From: Janthinobacterium sp. LM6
GTDB taxonomy: Bacteria; Pseudomonadota; Gammaproteobacteria; Burkholderiales; Burkholderiaceae_D
Assembly (NCBI RefSeq): GCF_002002885.1
Contig: NZ_CP019510.1
Span: 3,348,001-3,412,000, forward strand
Length of the DNA stretch: 64,000 bases
Direction: 5' to 3'
Position 1 is the first letter of the stretch. The number at the start of each line of letters is the position of its first letter. The position numbers were made by a program, and so were the translations under genes. The notes under the pieces are model-generated. The model was not told the DNA's origin. It ran no database searches and saw only the letters and a program-made list of their open reading frames with translations. Positions 16,516 to 26,251 of this stretch are shown one piece after another.

Positions 16516-18606
16516 ATGTCCTTGTTGACCGTTCTCATGGCGACCTACAATGGCGCCGGCACCTTGCCCCAGGTATTGCACGCCTACATGGGCTTGCGAG
16601 CGCCCGTGGGCGGCTGGCGCCTCGTCATCGCCGACAATGGCAGCACCGACGCCACGGCCCGGGTGATCGCCGCCTTTCGCGGCCGCTTGCCCTTGAGCTA
16701 TATCTACGTGGCGCGGCGCGGCCGCAGTCCCGCCCTGAACGGCGCCGTCGAACACGCCTTGCGCCTGGGCGGCGATGGCGGCGAGCTGTTCGTCTTCGGC
16801 GACGACGACGCCATGCCCGCATCCGACTGGCTGTGCCGCCTGCAGGACAGCGCGCGCGCCCACCCCGGCTACGCCCTGTTCGGCGGCGCCATCGTGCCCG
16901 CCTGGCGCGAACAACCGGCCGACTGGCTGCTGCGCCTGACCCCCGTCGGCTTGACGTGGGGCATCACCAGCGCCGACCTGCGCGACGCCCCCATCTATCC
17001 TGGCCTCGTCTGGGGCGCCAACATGGCGATACGCCGCCGCATCTTCGAGGCGGGCGCCCGCTATGACGAAAGCATCGGCCCGCAGGGCGCCAATTACGCC
17101 ATGGGCAGCGAAACCCGGCTCAACCTGGAGATGCATGCGGCCGGCAACCCATCGTGGTTCTGTCCGCGGGCGCAAGTGGCGCACATCATCCGCGTCCCGC
17201 AAGTGCAGCGCGCCTGGATACTGCGCCGCGCCATGCTGTTCGGCCGGGGCCAATGCCGGCTGGCGACCTTCGCCCCCAGCGTGGAGTTATTCGGCGTGCC
17301 GCGCTGGATGCTGGGCAGATATGCGCGCGATACCCTGGGCGCCGTGCGGGCCTGGCTGCGGCGTGACCACGCCGACCTGTTCCTGCGCCAATGGGAACGG
17401 GCCTGGCTGCGCGGTTTCTTCCATGAAGCGTGGCGGGGGCGGCGCAAACGCTTGCCGCGCATCGTCATCAGCAGCTATTCGGGCGAGCTGGGCGGCATGG
17501 AGCTGCGCATGGCGCAAGAGGCGAAGATGCTGGGCGCGAACGGCTATGACAGCGTGCTGGCGCTGCGGCGCTTTCCCGGTTTTACTGCCTGGGCGCAAGG
17601 CTTGCGCGCGCAGCAGCTGCAGGTGCAAGTGTATGAGCCGCCCTTGTTTCTCGAACACTGGGCCTGGCGGCGCTGGAACTGGCTGCGCGCCAGGGTCACG
17701 GGCGCGTGGCGGCTGCGGCGGCTGCGGCCCGACATCGTCCACGTGGCGTTTTGCTGGACCAGCTATGGCGCTTCCATCCTGTGGCTGGCCCGGCAATGCC
17801 GGCTGCCGGCCGTGATCAGCGTGCACAATGCGTTTCCCCTGGAGCCGTTCAGCGACTGGCAGCGGCCCCGGCTGCAGGAAGCGTTTCGCGCCGTCAAGGG
17901 CGTGTATGCCGTATCGGCCTCGTCCATGCGGCATTTCCTCGACCTGTACCGCGATATGCTGGCGCCGGAAACGCGGCTGGCGGTGATACCCAACGGCGTC
18001 GATACGGAGACGTTCATCGTCTCGCCGGAACGGAGAATGCTGGCGCGCAAGCAGCTGGGGCTGCCGCCGGAGGCGCTCGTGCTCGGCTGCGTGGCGCGGC
18101 TTTCCGCACAGAAGCGCCCGCAAGCGCTGCTGGCCCTGTTCGCCCGCCTGGCGCCGCAGTTTCCCAATTTATATTTAGTACTCGTGGGCACGGGGCCGCT
18201 GGATGCCATGCTGCGGCTGCAGGCGCAACAGACTGGCTTGCAGGATAGAGTCGTGTTTGCCGGCTTCCGGCAGCGCGTCGAATTGCTGATGCCGGCCTTC
18301 GACCTGCATGTGCTGCTGAGCAAGAACGAAGGTTTCGGCATCGCCACCATCGAAGCCATGGCGTGCGGCGTGCCGGCCGTGGGGACGGATGTGCCGGGCA
18401 CCCACGATATCCTGCACGACAGCGCCGGCGGCTTGCTGCTGCCGCTGGACGACGAGCACGCCGCCTGCGCGGCCGTGGCGCAGCTTTTGGCCGATGCGCC
18501 GCAGCGCGCCCGCATGGGACGGCTGGCGCGCGAAGAAACCGTGCAGCGCTATTCGATGCCGCGCCTGGAACGCCAGCTACGGCAGTTCTATGCCGGCCTC
18601 GTGTAG
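16516..18606 (+). CDS. Fused glycosyltransferase: GT2 domain plus GT4 domain
   Basis: A 696-residue protein made of two complete glycosyltransferases. Residues 1 to about 310 are a GT2 (GT-A) enzyme with VLMATYNGAGTL, ADNGSTDAT and the DxD motif FGDDDA at about 95-100. Residues about 315-696 are a GT4 (GT-B) enzyme with the GELGGMELRM start, PNGVDTETF, and the EGFGIATIEAMACGVPAV donor motif. Each half could add one sugar, coupling two steps. AAGGAGG at 16508-16514 is only one base from the ATG, so the TTG at 16522 is a real alternative start. It is the first gene of a plus operon running to 25159. Confidence 0.88.
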   Translation: MSLLTVLMATYNGAGTLPQVLHAYMGLRAPVGGWRLVIADNGSTDATARVIAAFRGRLPLSYIYVARRGRSPALNGAVEHALRLGGDGGELFVFGDDDAMPASDWLCRLQDSARAHPGYALFGGAIVPAWREQPADWLLRLTPVGLTWGITSADLRDAPIYPGLVWGANMAIRRRIFEAGARYDESIGPQGANYAMGSETRLNLEMHAAGNPSWFCPRAQVAHIIRVPQVQRAWILRRAMLFGRGQCRLATFAPSVELFGVPRWMLGRYARDTLGAVRAWLRRDHADLFLRQWERAWLRGFFHEAWRGRRKRLPRIVISSYSGELGGMELRMAQEAKMLGANGYDSVLALRRFPGFTAWAQGLRAQQLQVQVYEPPLFLEHWAWRRWNWLRARVTGAWRLRRLRPDIVHVAFCWTSYGASILWLARQCRLPAVISVHNAFPLEPFSDWQRPRLQEAFRAVKGVYAVSASSMRHFLDLYRDMLAPETRLAVIPNGVDTETFIVSPERRMLARKQLGLPPEALVLGCVARLSAQKRPQALLALFARLAPQFPNLYLVLVGTGPLDAMLRLQAQQTGLQDRVVFAGFRQRVELLMPAFDLHVLLSKNEGFGIATIEAMACGVPAVGTDVPGTHDILHDSAGGLLLPLDDEHAACAAVAQLLADAPQRARMGRLAREETVQRYSMPRLERQLRQFYAGLV

Positions 18607-18621
18607 GCGCCGGTCACGGCG

Positions 18622-20094
18622 ATGAATGCCACCCGCCATTCGTTTTTCTTTTCCTTCGCCGAAAAATACACGGTGCTGTTGCTGGGCATCATCGCCACCA
18701 TGGTGCTGTCGCGCCTGCTGACGCCGGCCGAGGTGGGCGTGTATTCGCTGGGTGCCGTGCTGGTGGCCCTGGCGCAAGTGGTGCGCGACTTTGGCGTGGG
18801 GCAATACCTGATCCAGGAAAAGCAGCTCGATGCCGTGAAATTGCGCGCCGCGCTGGCCACCAGCCTGCTCGTCGCCTGGCTGCTGGCCGGCGTGGTGCTG
18901 CTGGCCAGCGCGCCGCTCGCGCAATTCTATGGCGAACCCCGGCTGACCCTCGTGCTGCGCCTGCTGGCCATCAATTTTGTCCTGATTCCGTTCAGCGCGC
19001 TGACCTTGCCGATGCTGCGCCGGCAACTGCGCTTTCGCGCCATCTACGCCATCAACGCGGCCAATAGCGCGGTCAACCTGCTGGTGGCCGTGCTGCTGGC
19101 GCTGCAGGGCTGCAGTTACATGAGCATGGTGTGGGCGGCGCTGGCCGGTTCCTGCGCGTCGCTGCTGGTGAGCCTGCTGGTGCGTCCGAAGGAGCTGCCG
19201 TGGCTGCCGGGACGGCGCGGCATGGGCGCCATCGGCCGTTTCGGCGCGTATGCGACGGGGGGCGGGCTCGTCGACGAGGCGGGCGTGGCGGCGCCGGACC
19301 TGATCATCGGCAAGCTGATCGGCATTGAAAGCCTGGCCCTGTTCGGCAAGGCGCAAAGCGTGCTCAATATCTTTAACCAGGCCATCACCAGCGCCATTTC
19401 TCCCGTGGTGTTTCCCCTGTTCGCGGCGCGTGCCCGCGGGGAAGGGGGGCAGGGCGGGGCGGAACTCGTGTATCTGCGCACGATCAGCTACATGACGGCG
19501 CTGGCCTGGCCGTTTTTTCTCTTTCTCGCCTGCATGGCTTTGCCCCTGGTCAAGGTGTTGTACGGCACGCAATGGCTAGGCTGTGTGCCCTTGATCCGCA
19601 TCATGTGCCTGTCCTCGGCCGTGTATAGCATGTTCAGCATGGCCCGCTACCTGTTCGTGGCGACGGGCCAGCTGCAGGCGCAAGTGCGGCTCGATGCCTG
19701 CGCCGGCGGCATCAAGGTGGCGCTGCTGCTGGCCGCGGCGCCGTTCGGCCTGGTGGCCGTGGCCTGGGCCGTGGTACTCAGCAATGTGCTGCGCAGCTGG
19801 CTGAACTACGGCTGTCTGCGGCGCTTGAGCGCCCTGGACTGGCGCATCCTGGCGCGGGCCTTGCGCAAGAGCCTGCTGCTCTGCGGCGTCAGTGGCGTCG
19901 CGCCCGTCGCTGCGCTGCTGTGGCTGCCCGTGGAAACGCCGGCGCTGCTGGCGCTGACGGGCACAGCGCTCGTCACCTTGCTGTGCTGGCTGGCGGGGAT
20001 TTTCCTGTTGCAGCATGAGCTGGCCGGAGAATTTTTGTTATTGCAACGCAAGCTGGCGGGACGCTGGCTGGCAGTCAAATGGACGAAAGGATGA
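18622..20094 (+). CDS. Oligosaccharide flippase (Wzx/MATE-like)
   Basis: A 490-residue membrane protein with about 12-14 hydrophobic helices, starting MNATRHSFFFSFAEKYTVLL. It has the layout of the polysaccharide/MOP flippase family: a cationic N-terminus, GVYSLGAVLVALAQVVRDFG in the first pair of helices, and a central charged loop (VRPKELPW). It should flip lipid-linked oligosaccharide to the periplasmic side of the inner membrane. It lies 15 bases after the GT2-GT4 fusion, and its stop overlaps potential starts of the next glycosyltransferase, so it is part of the same operon. Confidence 0.88.
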   Translation: MNATRHSFFFSFAEKYTVLLLGIIATMVLSRLLTPAEVGVYSLGAVLVALAQVVRDFGVGQYLIQEKQLDAVKLRAALATSLLVAWLLAGVVLLASAPLAQFYGEPRLTLVLRLLAINFVLIPFSALTLPMLRRQLRFRAIYAINAANSAVNLLVAVLLALQGCSYMSMVWAALAGSCASLLVSLLVRPKELPWLPGRRGMGAIGRFGAYATGGGLVDEAGVAAPDLIIGKLIGIESLALFGKAQSVLNIFNQAITSAISPVVFPLFAARARGEGGQGGAELVYLRTISYMTALAWPFFLFLACMALPLVKVLYGTQWLGCVPLIRIMCLSSAVYSMFSMARYLFVATGQLQAQVRLDACAGGIKVALLLAAAPFGLVAVAWAVVLSNVLRSWLNYGCLRRLSALDWRILARALRKSLLLCGVSGVAPVAALLWLPVETPALLALTGTALVTLLCWLAGIFLLQHELAGEFLLLQRKLAGRWLAVKWTKG

Positions 20095-20096
20095 CC

Positions 20097-21170
20097 ATGC
20101 GTGTCGGTATCTTGTCCTACCCGATGCTGTTCCAGCGCGACGGCGGCTTGCAGATCCAGGTACGCGAAACCATTGCCGCGCTGAACCGGCTGCCCCAGCT
20201 GCCGGCGCGTCCCCTGGCCGTGCAGCTGGTCGACGCCAACCATCAGCGGCTGGCCGATTTCGACGTGCTGCACGTGTTTTCGGCGAGCAATGGCACCTAC
20301 CGCATCATGGAAATGGCCAGCGAGCAAGGCGTGCCCGTGGTGCTGTCGCCGCTGCTGTCGCCGGGCTGGGGCCGGGCCAGCGCCTGGCGCGCGCGGCTGG
20401 CCGACCGGCTGGCGGGGCGATTGACGGAATGGATGGTGCAGACGAGCTATGCGCAAACGCGGCGCGCCCTGCAGCTGGCCGACGTGGTGGTCGCCCTGGG
20501 CGACGCCGAGCGCGACGCCATCGTGCACGGTTTCGGCATGCCGGCGGACGCCATCCGCGTCTTGCCGAACGGGATCAACCCGCATTTCTTCACGGCCAAT
20601 GGCGACCTGTTCCTGCGCGAGACAGGCATCGCCGGGCCGTTCGTGCTGATGGTGGGCAGCATTTCGCCGTATAAAAACCAGCTGGGACTGGCCCAGGCGC
20701 TGGCGGGCGCTGGCTGGCCCCTGGTGCTGATCGGCGCCGCGCCGCGCGAACAGCAGGCGTATCTGCAGCAATTGCTGGACTTGCCGCACGTCAGCTGGCT
20801 GGGCGCGCTCGACCACGCCGACCCGCTGCTGGCCAGCGCCTACCATGCGGCGGCCGTGGCGGCCTTGCCCAGCCAGGGCGAAGTGTTTCCCTTGAGCGTG
20901 CTCGAAGCGCTGGCGGCCGGCACGCCCGTCGTCATGACGGCGCAAAGTGCGCTGGACTTGCCCGATTCCGCGTTTGCGCTGCGCAAGGTGCGCTGGGACG
21001 ATGGCGCCGCGCAGCGCCAGGCCATCCTCGATTTGCTGGCGCTGCCCCCCGCGCGCGCCCGCGTGCAAGCCCTGGTGGAGCGGTTTACGTGGGAACGGGT
21101 GGCGGCGCAGATCGCCGAGTGTTATTACCAGGCGCAGTCGCTGCCTGCCAGGAGGCAACATGCTGTTTAA
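20097..21170 (+). CDS. GT4 family glycosyltransferase
   Basis: A 357-residue GT-B enzyme. It opens MRVGILSYPMLFQRDGGLQI (acceptor domain) and carries PNGINPHFF at the domain junction, then the donor-site stretch PSQGEVFPLSVLEALAAGTP near the C-terminus. The ATG at 20097 is chosen because AAAGG lies six bases upstream. ATGs at 20079 and 20091 are in frame, and the latter overlaps the flippase stop. The gene end overlaps the MBOAT start by eleven bases. The sugar it transfers cannot be told from sequence. Confidence 0.85.
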   Translation: MRVGILSYPMLFQRDGGLQIQVRETIAALNRLPQLPARPLAVQLVDANHQRLADFDVLHVFSASNGTYRIMEMASEQGVPVVLSPLLSPGWGRASAWRARLADRLAGRLTEWMVQTSYAQTRRALQLADVVVALGDAERDAIVHGFGMPADAIRVLPNGINPHFFTANGDLFLRETGIAGPFVLMVGSISPYKNQLGLAQALAGAGWPLVLIGAAPREQQAYLQQLLDLPHVSWLGALDHADPLLASAYHAAAVAALPSQGEVFPLSVLEALAAGTPVVMTAQSALDLPDSAFALRKVRWDDGAAQRQAILDLLALPPARARVQALVERFTWERVAAQIAECYYQAQSLPARRQHAV

Positions 21171-22731
21171 TTCCTTCGCCTTCCTGTTCGGCTATCTGCC
21201 CATCGTGCTGGCCGGCTATTTTCTGCTGGACCGCTGGGCCACCGCCGGGGCATCCGCCAGCTGGCGCCGCCTGGCGCCGGCCGCCTGGCTGGCCGGCGCA
21301 TCGTTGTTCTTCTATGCCTGGTGGGACGTGCGCTATTTGCCGCTGCTGCTGGCGTCCATCTGCGTCAATTACGGCGCCGGGCGCCTGATCGGCGCCCACG
21401 CAGGCGCGGCCCGCAAGCGCGTGCTGCTGGCGGCGCTGGCCCTGAACCTGGGGCTGCTCGCCTACTATAAATATGCAAATTTCTTCATCGACAGCGTGAA
21501 TGCCGTCGTCGGGCTTGCTGGTGCTGGCGCTGGCAGCCTGCCGTGGTCCGGCCTCGACATCATCCTGCCGATCGGCATCTCGTTCTTTACCTTCACGCAA
21601 ATCGCTTTCCTCGTCGATTGCTACCGGGGCGAGGTGCGCGAATACCGCTTCATTCATTACGTGCTGTTCGTCAGTTACTTTCCGCACCTGATCGCCGGGC
21701 CCGTGCTGCACCACCGCGACATGATGCCGCAGTTCGCCGACCCGGCCAACGCCCATCCGCGCGCGGCCAATTTCGCCATCGGCCTGTCGATTTTTACCAT
21801 TGGCCTGGCAAAAAAGGTGCTGATCGCCGACAACCTGTCGCCGCTGGCCATGCCCGTCTTCGCGGCCGGCGCCACGCCCACCCTGATCGAAGCGTGGATC
21901 GGCGTGCTGGCCTACACCTTCCAGCTGTATTTCGACTTTTCCGGCTATTCCGACATGGCCATCGGCCTGTCGCGCCTGTTCGGCGTGAAATTGCCGCTGA
22001 ACTTCAATTCGCCGTACAAGGCCGCCAATATCGCCGACTTCTGGCGCCGCTGGCACATGACCTTGTCGCGTTTCCTGCGCGATTATCTATATATTCCGCT
22101 GGGCGGCAGCCGGCGCGGCGAAGCGATGCGCTACCGCAACCTGATGCTGACCATGCTGCTGGGCGGCCTGTGGCACGGCGCCGGCTGGACCTTCGTCATC
22201 TGGGGCGGCTTGCACGGCCTGTACCTGGTGCTGCAGCAGGCGTGGCAGCGGGTCTTCGGCGCGGCGCGGGCGTACCGCTGGCTGCGCTGGTGGCCGGGCG
22301 TATTGACCTTTCTCGCCGTCATGCTGGCCTGGATCTTTTTCCGCGCGCCCGATGTGGCCACGGCCTGGGATATCGCGGGCGCGCTGGCGGGCGCGAACGG
22401 CGTGAGCCTGCCGCGCGGCCTGGCCAGCCATGGGGCCAGCCTGGCGCAGTGGGGCCTGCATCCCGCGTTCGACGGCATCCGCTGGATCGAACTGGCGGGA
22501 CCGGGCTTGCCCGTGCTGCTGGCGGCGATGTTGCTGGCCTTCAAGGCGCCGAATACGCAAGAAATATTCTTTCTTTACGAGCCTGCCATTGAAAGAATCT
22601 TTCAGCCCGCGGGGCGCTGGGCCTTCAGCTGGCGCCCCACGCGCCGCTGGAGCGTGGGCTTTGCCGCGCTGTTCATCGCCTGCATCTTCGGCATGAACCG
22701 GGTCACCGAGTTTCTCTACTTCCAGTTCTGA
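21160..22731 (+). CDS. MBOAT family O-acyltransferase (AlgI/DltB-like)
   Basis: A 523-residue polytopic protein. The MBOAT signature region is clear: NIADFWRRWHMTLSRFLRDY and the conserved GGLWHGAGW with the likely catalytic His339. Such proteins take acyl groups, usually acetyl, across the inner membrane and pass them to a periplasmic SGNH-type partner that acylates the glycan. Two candidate partners follow directly (22734 and 23966). The start has a strong GGAGG at 21151-21155 and overlaps the preceding gene. It probably O-acetylates the exopolysaccharide of this locus. Confidence 0.92.
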   Translation: MLFNSFAFLFGYLPIVLAGYFLLDRWATAGASASWRRLAPAAWLAGASLFFYAWWDVRYLPLLLASICVNYGAGRLIGAHAGAARKRVLLAALALNLGLLAYYKYANFFIDSVNAVVGLAGAGAGSLPWSGLDIILPIGISFFTFTQIAFLVDCYRGEVREYRFIHYVLFVSYFPHLIAGPVLHHRDMMPQFADPANAHPRAANFAIGLSIFTIGLAKKVLIADNLSPLAMPVFAAGATPTLIEAWIGVLAYTFQLYFDFSGYSDMAIGLSRLFGVKLPLNFNSPYKAANIADFWRRWHMTLSRFLRDYLYIPLGGSRRGEAMRYRNLMLTMLLGGLWHGAGWTFVIWGGLHGLYLVLQQAWQRVFGAARAYRWLRWWPGVLTFLAVMLAWIFFRAPDVATAWDIAGALAGANGVSLPRGLASHGASLAQWGLHPAFDGIRWIELAGPGLPVLLAAMLLAFKAPNTQEIFFLYEPAIERIFQPAGRWAFSWRPTRRWSVGFAALFIACIFGMNRVTEFLYFQF

Positions 22732-22733
22732 GC

Positions 22734-23924
22734 ATGGATACCGCCGCCCGCCATTACCTTACCGGCTTTTTCGCCTGCGTCTGCCTGGTGCTGGGCGCCG
22801 TCTCGTTGCTCAATTACCAGGTCGACCCCTATCTGCTGCACCAGTGGGACAGCCCCTTGCTGCAGCGCCCGCGCCAGCTCAATGAAAAGCTCGGCGCCTG
22901 GGCCAAGACTTACGCCGTGGCGCGCTACCGGCCGGCCGTCATCTACATCGGCAATTCGCGCACGGAACTGGGCTTGCCGACGGGCGTGCGCGCCTTGTTC
23001 GACGGCAAGAGCGTCTTCAACAGCGCCGTGTCCGGCGCCTCGATCGGCGACGCCATCCGCCTGGCCGAGCATGCAGCCAGGGTCAGCCGCGTCGAGACCA
23101 TGGTGTGGGGCGTCGACGCGCCCACTTTTTCCCTGGACATGGGCGCGGCGCGGGTGGAAGACAGCCTGACGGGCGCCGAACACGGCTTTTTCGCCCGGCG
23201 CGCCCTCGTCAACCTGAAGCGCGGCCTGACCCTGGACATGACGGAGGACAGCGTGCGCATCCTCACCGGCAAGGCCGGCGACGTCTGCCGCTCCAACCTG
23301 GCCCTGTACGGGCAGCGCGACGAGACGTGCACCCGCAAGGGCATGCGGCACTGGCTGGGAACGAAGGATGCGATACCCGTGCGGCTGCAGGAATTCGGCG
23401 ACGGACTGGGGCCGACGCGGCCCTCGACACTGGCGCTCGACGCCAGCATCGGCAAGCTGTGCCGGAGCAGCCTGCGCCTGCGCCTGTACATCAACCCCAC
23501 GCACGCGCTGACCTTGTACGCGCTGCACTGGCGCGGCAAGTGGGATGCCATGCAAGCCTGGCAGCGGGGCCTGGTGCAGCTCGTCGAACGCCACCGCCTG
23601 CACGGCTGCGACGTGCGCCTGCATGATTTTTCCGGCTTTAACAGCATCACGACGGAAGCGACCCCGCTCGTCAGCGGCAAGCCCGACATGCACTATTACT
23701 GGGAAGTGTCGCATTACCGGGACAATGTGGGCCGTTTGATCCTGGCGCGCCTGTTCGGCGGCGACACGCCGCCGCCGGCTGATTTCGGCGTGGAGCTGAC
23801 GCAGGCCAACGTCGACGACCACCAGGAGGCCATGCGCGCGGCGCGCGACCGCTATGGCGTGGAACACGCGCGCGAGGCGGCCTATGCGCGGCGGGTGCTG
23901 GACGGGCCGCTGATCCGGCGCTGA
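22734..23924 (+). CDS. SGNH-like acyltransferase partner of MBOAT (copy 1)
   Basis: A 396-residue protein with one N-terminal membrane anchor (about residues 9-26) and a periplasmic domain. IYIGNSRTELG (Ser75) resembles the nucleophile block of AlgJ/AlgX/SGNH proteins, and EVSHYRDNVG (His327) resembles their D/S-x-x-H block. It starts two bases after the MBOAT stop, which supports a role as the periplasmic transferase that puts the acyl group on the glycan. It is about the same length as the next gene and clearly paralogous to it. Catalytic residues are inferred by motif position only. Confidence 0.72.
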   Translation: MDTAARHYLTGFFACVCLVLGAVSLLNYQVDPYLLHQWDSPLLQRPRQLNEKLGAWAKTYAVARYRPAVIYIGNSRTELGLPTGVRALFDGKSVFNSAVSGASIGDAIRLAEHAARVSRVETMVWGVDAPTFSLDMGAARVEDSLTGAEHGFFARRALVNLKRGLTLDMTEDSVRILTGKAGDVCRSNLALYGQRDETCTRKGMRHWLGTKDAIPVRLQEFGDGLGPTRPSTLALDASIGKLCRSSLRLRLYINPTHALTLYALHWRGKWDAMQAWQRGLVQLVERHRLHGCDVRLHDFSGFNSITTEATPLVSGKPDMHYYWEVSHYRDNVGRLILARLFGGDTPPPADFGVELTQANVDDHQEAMRAARDRYGVEHAREAAYARRVLDGPLIRR

Positions 23925-23965
23925 ACCCCATTTTTCTACTCATATTGCTACTTCCCGTGCTGACC

Positions 23966-25159
23966 ATGGATACCACCGCCCGCCGCTACCTCGCCATCTT
24001 CTTCGCCTGCGTGCTGGCCGCGCTGGCCCTCGTGTCCGCCGTCAATTACCGCGTCGATCCGTATCTGCTGCACCAGTGGGACAGCCCGCTGCTGCAGCGA
24101 TTGCGGCCGACGACCGAAAAGCTCAGCGTGTGGGGCAAGACGTATGCCGTGGCGCGCTACCGGCCGGCCGTCGTCTACATCGGCAATTCGCGCACGGAAA
24201 TGGGCTTGCCGACGCATCGCGTGCGCACCTTGTTCGAAGGCAAGAGCGTCTTCAACAGCGCCGTGTCGGGCGCCTCCATCGGCGAAGCCATGCGCCTGGC
24301 CGAGCATGCGGCCAGGGTCAGCCATGTCGACACCATGGTGTGGGGCATCGACGCGCCTTCGTTCTCGCTGGAACTGGGGTCGGCCGGCGTGGAACCGGGC
24401 CTGACGGACCCCGGCCCCGCGTTTTTCGCGCGGCGCGCCTTGCTCAACATCAAGCGCGGCCTGACTGTCGACATGACGCGCGACACCTGGCGCATCCTCA
24501 GCGGCAGCTATGACGGCGTCTGCCTGTCCAGCCTGGCCCTGCACGGCCAGCGCGACGAATCCTGCCTCACCAGCCGCAACCGTACCTGGACCGGCACGGC
24601 GCGCGCTTTCACGCCGCGCCTGCAGGAATTCAGCGATGGCCTGGGCCCCACGGCGCCCGCGCTGCAAGCCTTCGATGCGAGCGTCGGGAAACTGTGCCGC
24701 GGCGGCACGCGCTTGCGCCTGTACATCAATCCCACGCACGCGCTCACGCTCGACGCCCTGTACTGGCGCGGCAAGTGGGCCGCCATGGAAGCGTGGCAGC
24801 GCGACCTGGCGCAGTTGGCCGAACGCTACCGGCGCCAGGGCTGCGACGTGCGCCTGTACGATTTTTCCGGCTTCAACAGCATCACCAGCGAGCCGATCCC
24901 GCAAGTGACGGGTGCGCGCGAAATGCGTTATTACTGGGAAGCGTCGCACTACCGCGACAATGTGGGCCGCATGATCCTGGCGCGCCTGTTCGGCGGCCCG
25001 GAGCCGCCGCCGGCGGACTTCGGCGTGGAGCTGACGCAGGCCAGCGTCGACGCCCATCAGGCGGCCATGCGCGCCGCGCGCGAGCGCTACCACGCGCAGC
25101 ACGTCGAGGAAACGGCCTACCTGCGCCACGCGCTGACCTTGCCCCGCGAACCCAAATAG
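23966..25159 (+). CDS. SGNH-like acyltransferase partner of MBOAT (copy 2)
   Basis: A 397-residue paralog of the preceding gene. The two share the N-terminal anchor, the block from DPYLLHQWDSPLLQR, the VYIGNSRTE motif, a conserved KLCR, INPTHALTLDALYWRGKW and the final SHYRDNVG region. They differ in the middle and at the C-terminus. The in-frame TTG at 23945 is less likely than the ATG at 23966. Tandem duplication followed by divergence suggests that two positions or acceptors are modified by one MBOAT. It is the last gene of the plus operon. Confidence 0.72.
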   Translation: MDTTARRYLAIFFACVLAALALVSAVNYRVDPYLLHQWDSPLLQRLRPTTEKLSVWGKTYAVARYRPAVVYIGNSRTEMGLPTHRVRTLFEGKSVFNSAVSGASIGEAMRLAEHAARVSHVDTMVWGIDAPSFSLELGSAGVEPGLTDPGPAFFARRALLNIKRGLTVDMTRDTWRILSGSYDGVCLSSLALHGQRDESCLTSRNRTWTGTARAFTPRLQEFSDGLGPTAPALQAFDASVGKLCRGGTRLRLYINPTHALTLDALYWRGKWAAMEAWQRDLAQLAERYRRQGCDVRLYDFSGFNSITSEPIPQVTGAREMRYYWEASHYRDNVGRMILARLFGGPEPPPADFGVELTQASVDAHQAAMRAARERYHAQHVEETAYLRHALTLPREPK

Positions 25160-25246
25160 GGGGCGATTGGAACCAGGCGTACGGCGCGGGGCAGGGCGCT
25201 TGCGCTATGATAATGTTTTGCCATCCAGCAAGTTCCAGGACTCCCC

Positions 25247-26251
25247 ATGAAAATCGCCTTCTTTGCCAGCCAGCCCTACGACCGCCGTTTCTTCGACGAA
25301 GCCTTGCCGGCCCAGCCCGATTCCGCCGGCATCGAACTGGTCTACCACAGCGCCTTGCTGAGCCAGGAAACCGTGGTCCTGGCGCAAGGGGCCGACGCCG
25401 TGTGCGTCTTCGTCAACGACGTGCTCGACGCGCCCGTGCTGGAAGCCCTGCGCGGCTACGGCGTGCGCGCCATCCTGCTGCGCTGCGCCGGCTACAACAA
25501 CCTCGACCTGGAAGCGGCCAAACGCCTGGGCCTGTTCGTCGCGCGCGTGCCCGCGTATTCGCCGGAAGCCGTGGCCGAATACACGCTGGCCCTCGTGCAG
25601 ACCCTGAACCGCCATACGCACCGCGCCTACGCTCGCGTGCGCGAGGGCAATTTCTCGCTGGACGGCTTGCTGGGCGCCACCTTGCACGGCAAGACGGTGG
25701 GCATCGTCGGCACGGGCAAGATCGGCCTGGCGACGGCGCGCATCTTTAAAGGTTTCGGCTGCACGGTGCTGGGCCACGACCCGTATCCGGCGCCCGCGTT
25801 CGCGCAGCTGGGCACGATGGTGGAGCTGCCGCGGCTGCTGGCCGAGTCCGACATCGTCTCGCTGCATTGCCCGCTGATGGACAGCACGCGCCACATGATC
25901 AGCGAAGATACATTACCGCTGATGAAGAAGGGCGCCATGCTGGTAAATACGTCGCGCGGCGGCCTGATCGACACGGGCGCCGTCATCGAGGCGCTCAAGT
26001 CGCGCCAGCTGGGCTCCCTGGCCATCGACGTGTACGAGCAGGAAAGCAATCTGTTTTTCCAGGACCGCTCGTCCGACATCATCGACGACGACATCTTCCA
26101 GCGATTGATGACCTTCCCGAACGTGCTGGTGACGGGCCACCAGGGCTTCTTCACCATCGAAGCGCTGCGCGAGATCGCCGCCATCACGTATCACAACCTG
26201 GCGTGCTTCCGTGAAGGCAAGGCGTGCGAGAACAGCGTCTTAAGCAGCTGA
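25247..26251 (+). CDS. ldhA: D-lactate dehydrogenase (2-hydroxyacid dehydrogenase)
   Basis: A 334-residue NAD-dependent enzyme reducing pyruvate to D-lactate. The Rossmann motif VGIVGTGKIG is at about residues 148-157. The catalytic set is visible as SRGG (Arg), the Glu in DVYEQE, and the His in VTGHQGFFT. The DRSSDIIDDDIFQRL stretch is typical of the E. coli LdhA subgroup. TATGATAAT (about 25207-25215) upstream is a good -10 region. It belongs to fermentative metabolism, not to the glycan locus. Its end overlaps the convergent TfoX-like gene by 12 bases. Confidence 0.9.
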   Translation: MKIAFFASQPYDRRFFDEALPAQPDSAGIELVYHSALLSQETVVLAQGADAVCVFVNDVLDAPVLEALRGYGVRAILLRCAGYNNLDLEAAKRLGLFVARVPAYSPEAVAEYTLALVQTLNRHTHRAYARVREGNFSLDGLLGATLHGKTVGIVGTGKIGLATARIFKGFGCTVLGHDPYPAPAFAQLGTMVELPRLLAESDIVSLHCPLMDSTRHMISEDTLPLMKKGAMLVNTSRGGLIDTGAVIEALKSRQLGSLAIDVYEQESNLFFQDRSSDIIDDDIFQRLMTFPNVLVTGHQGFFTIEALREIAAITYHNLACFREGKACENSVLSS

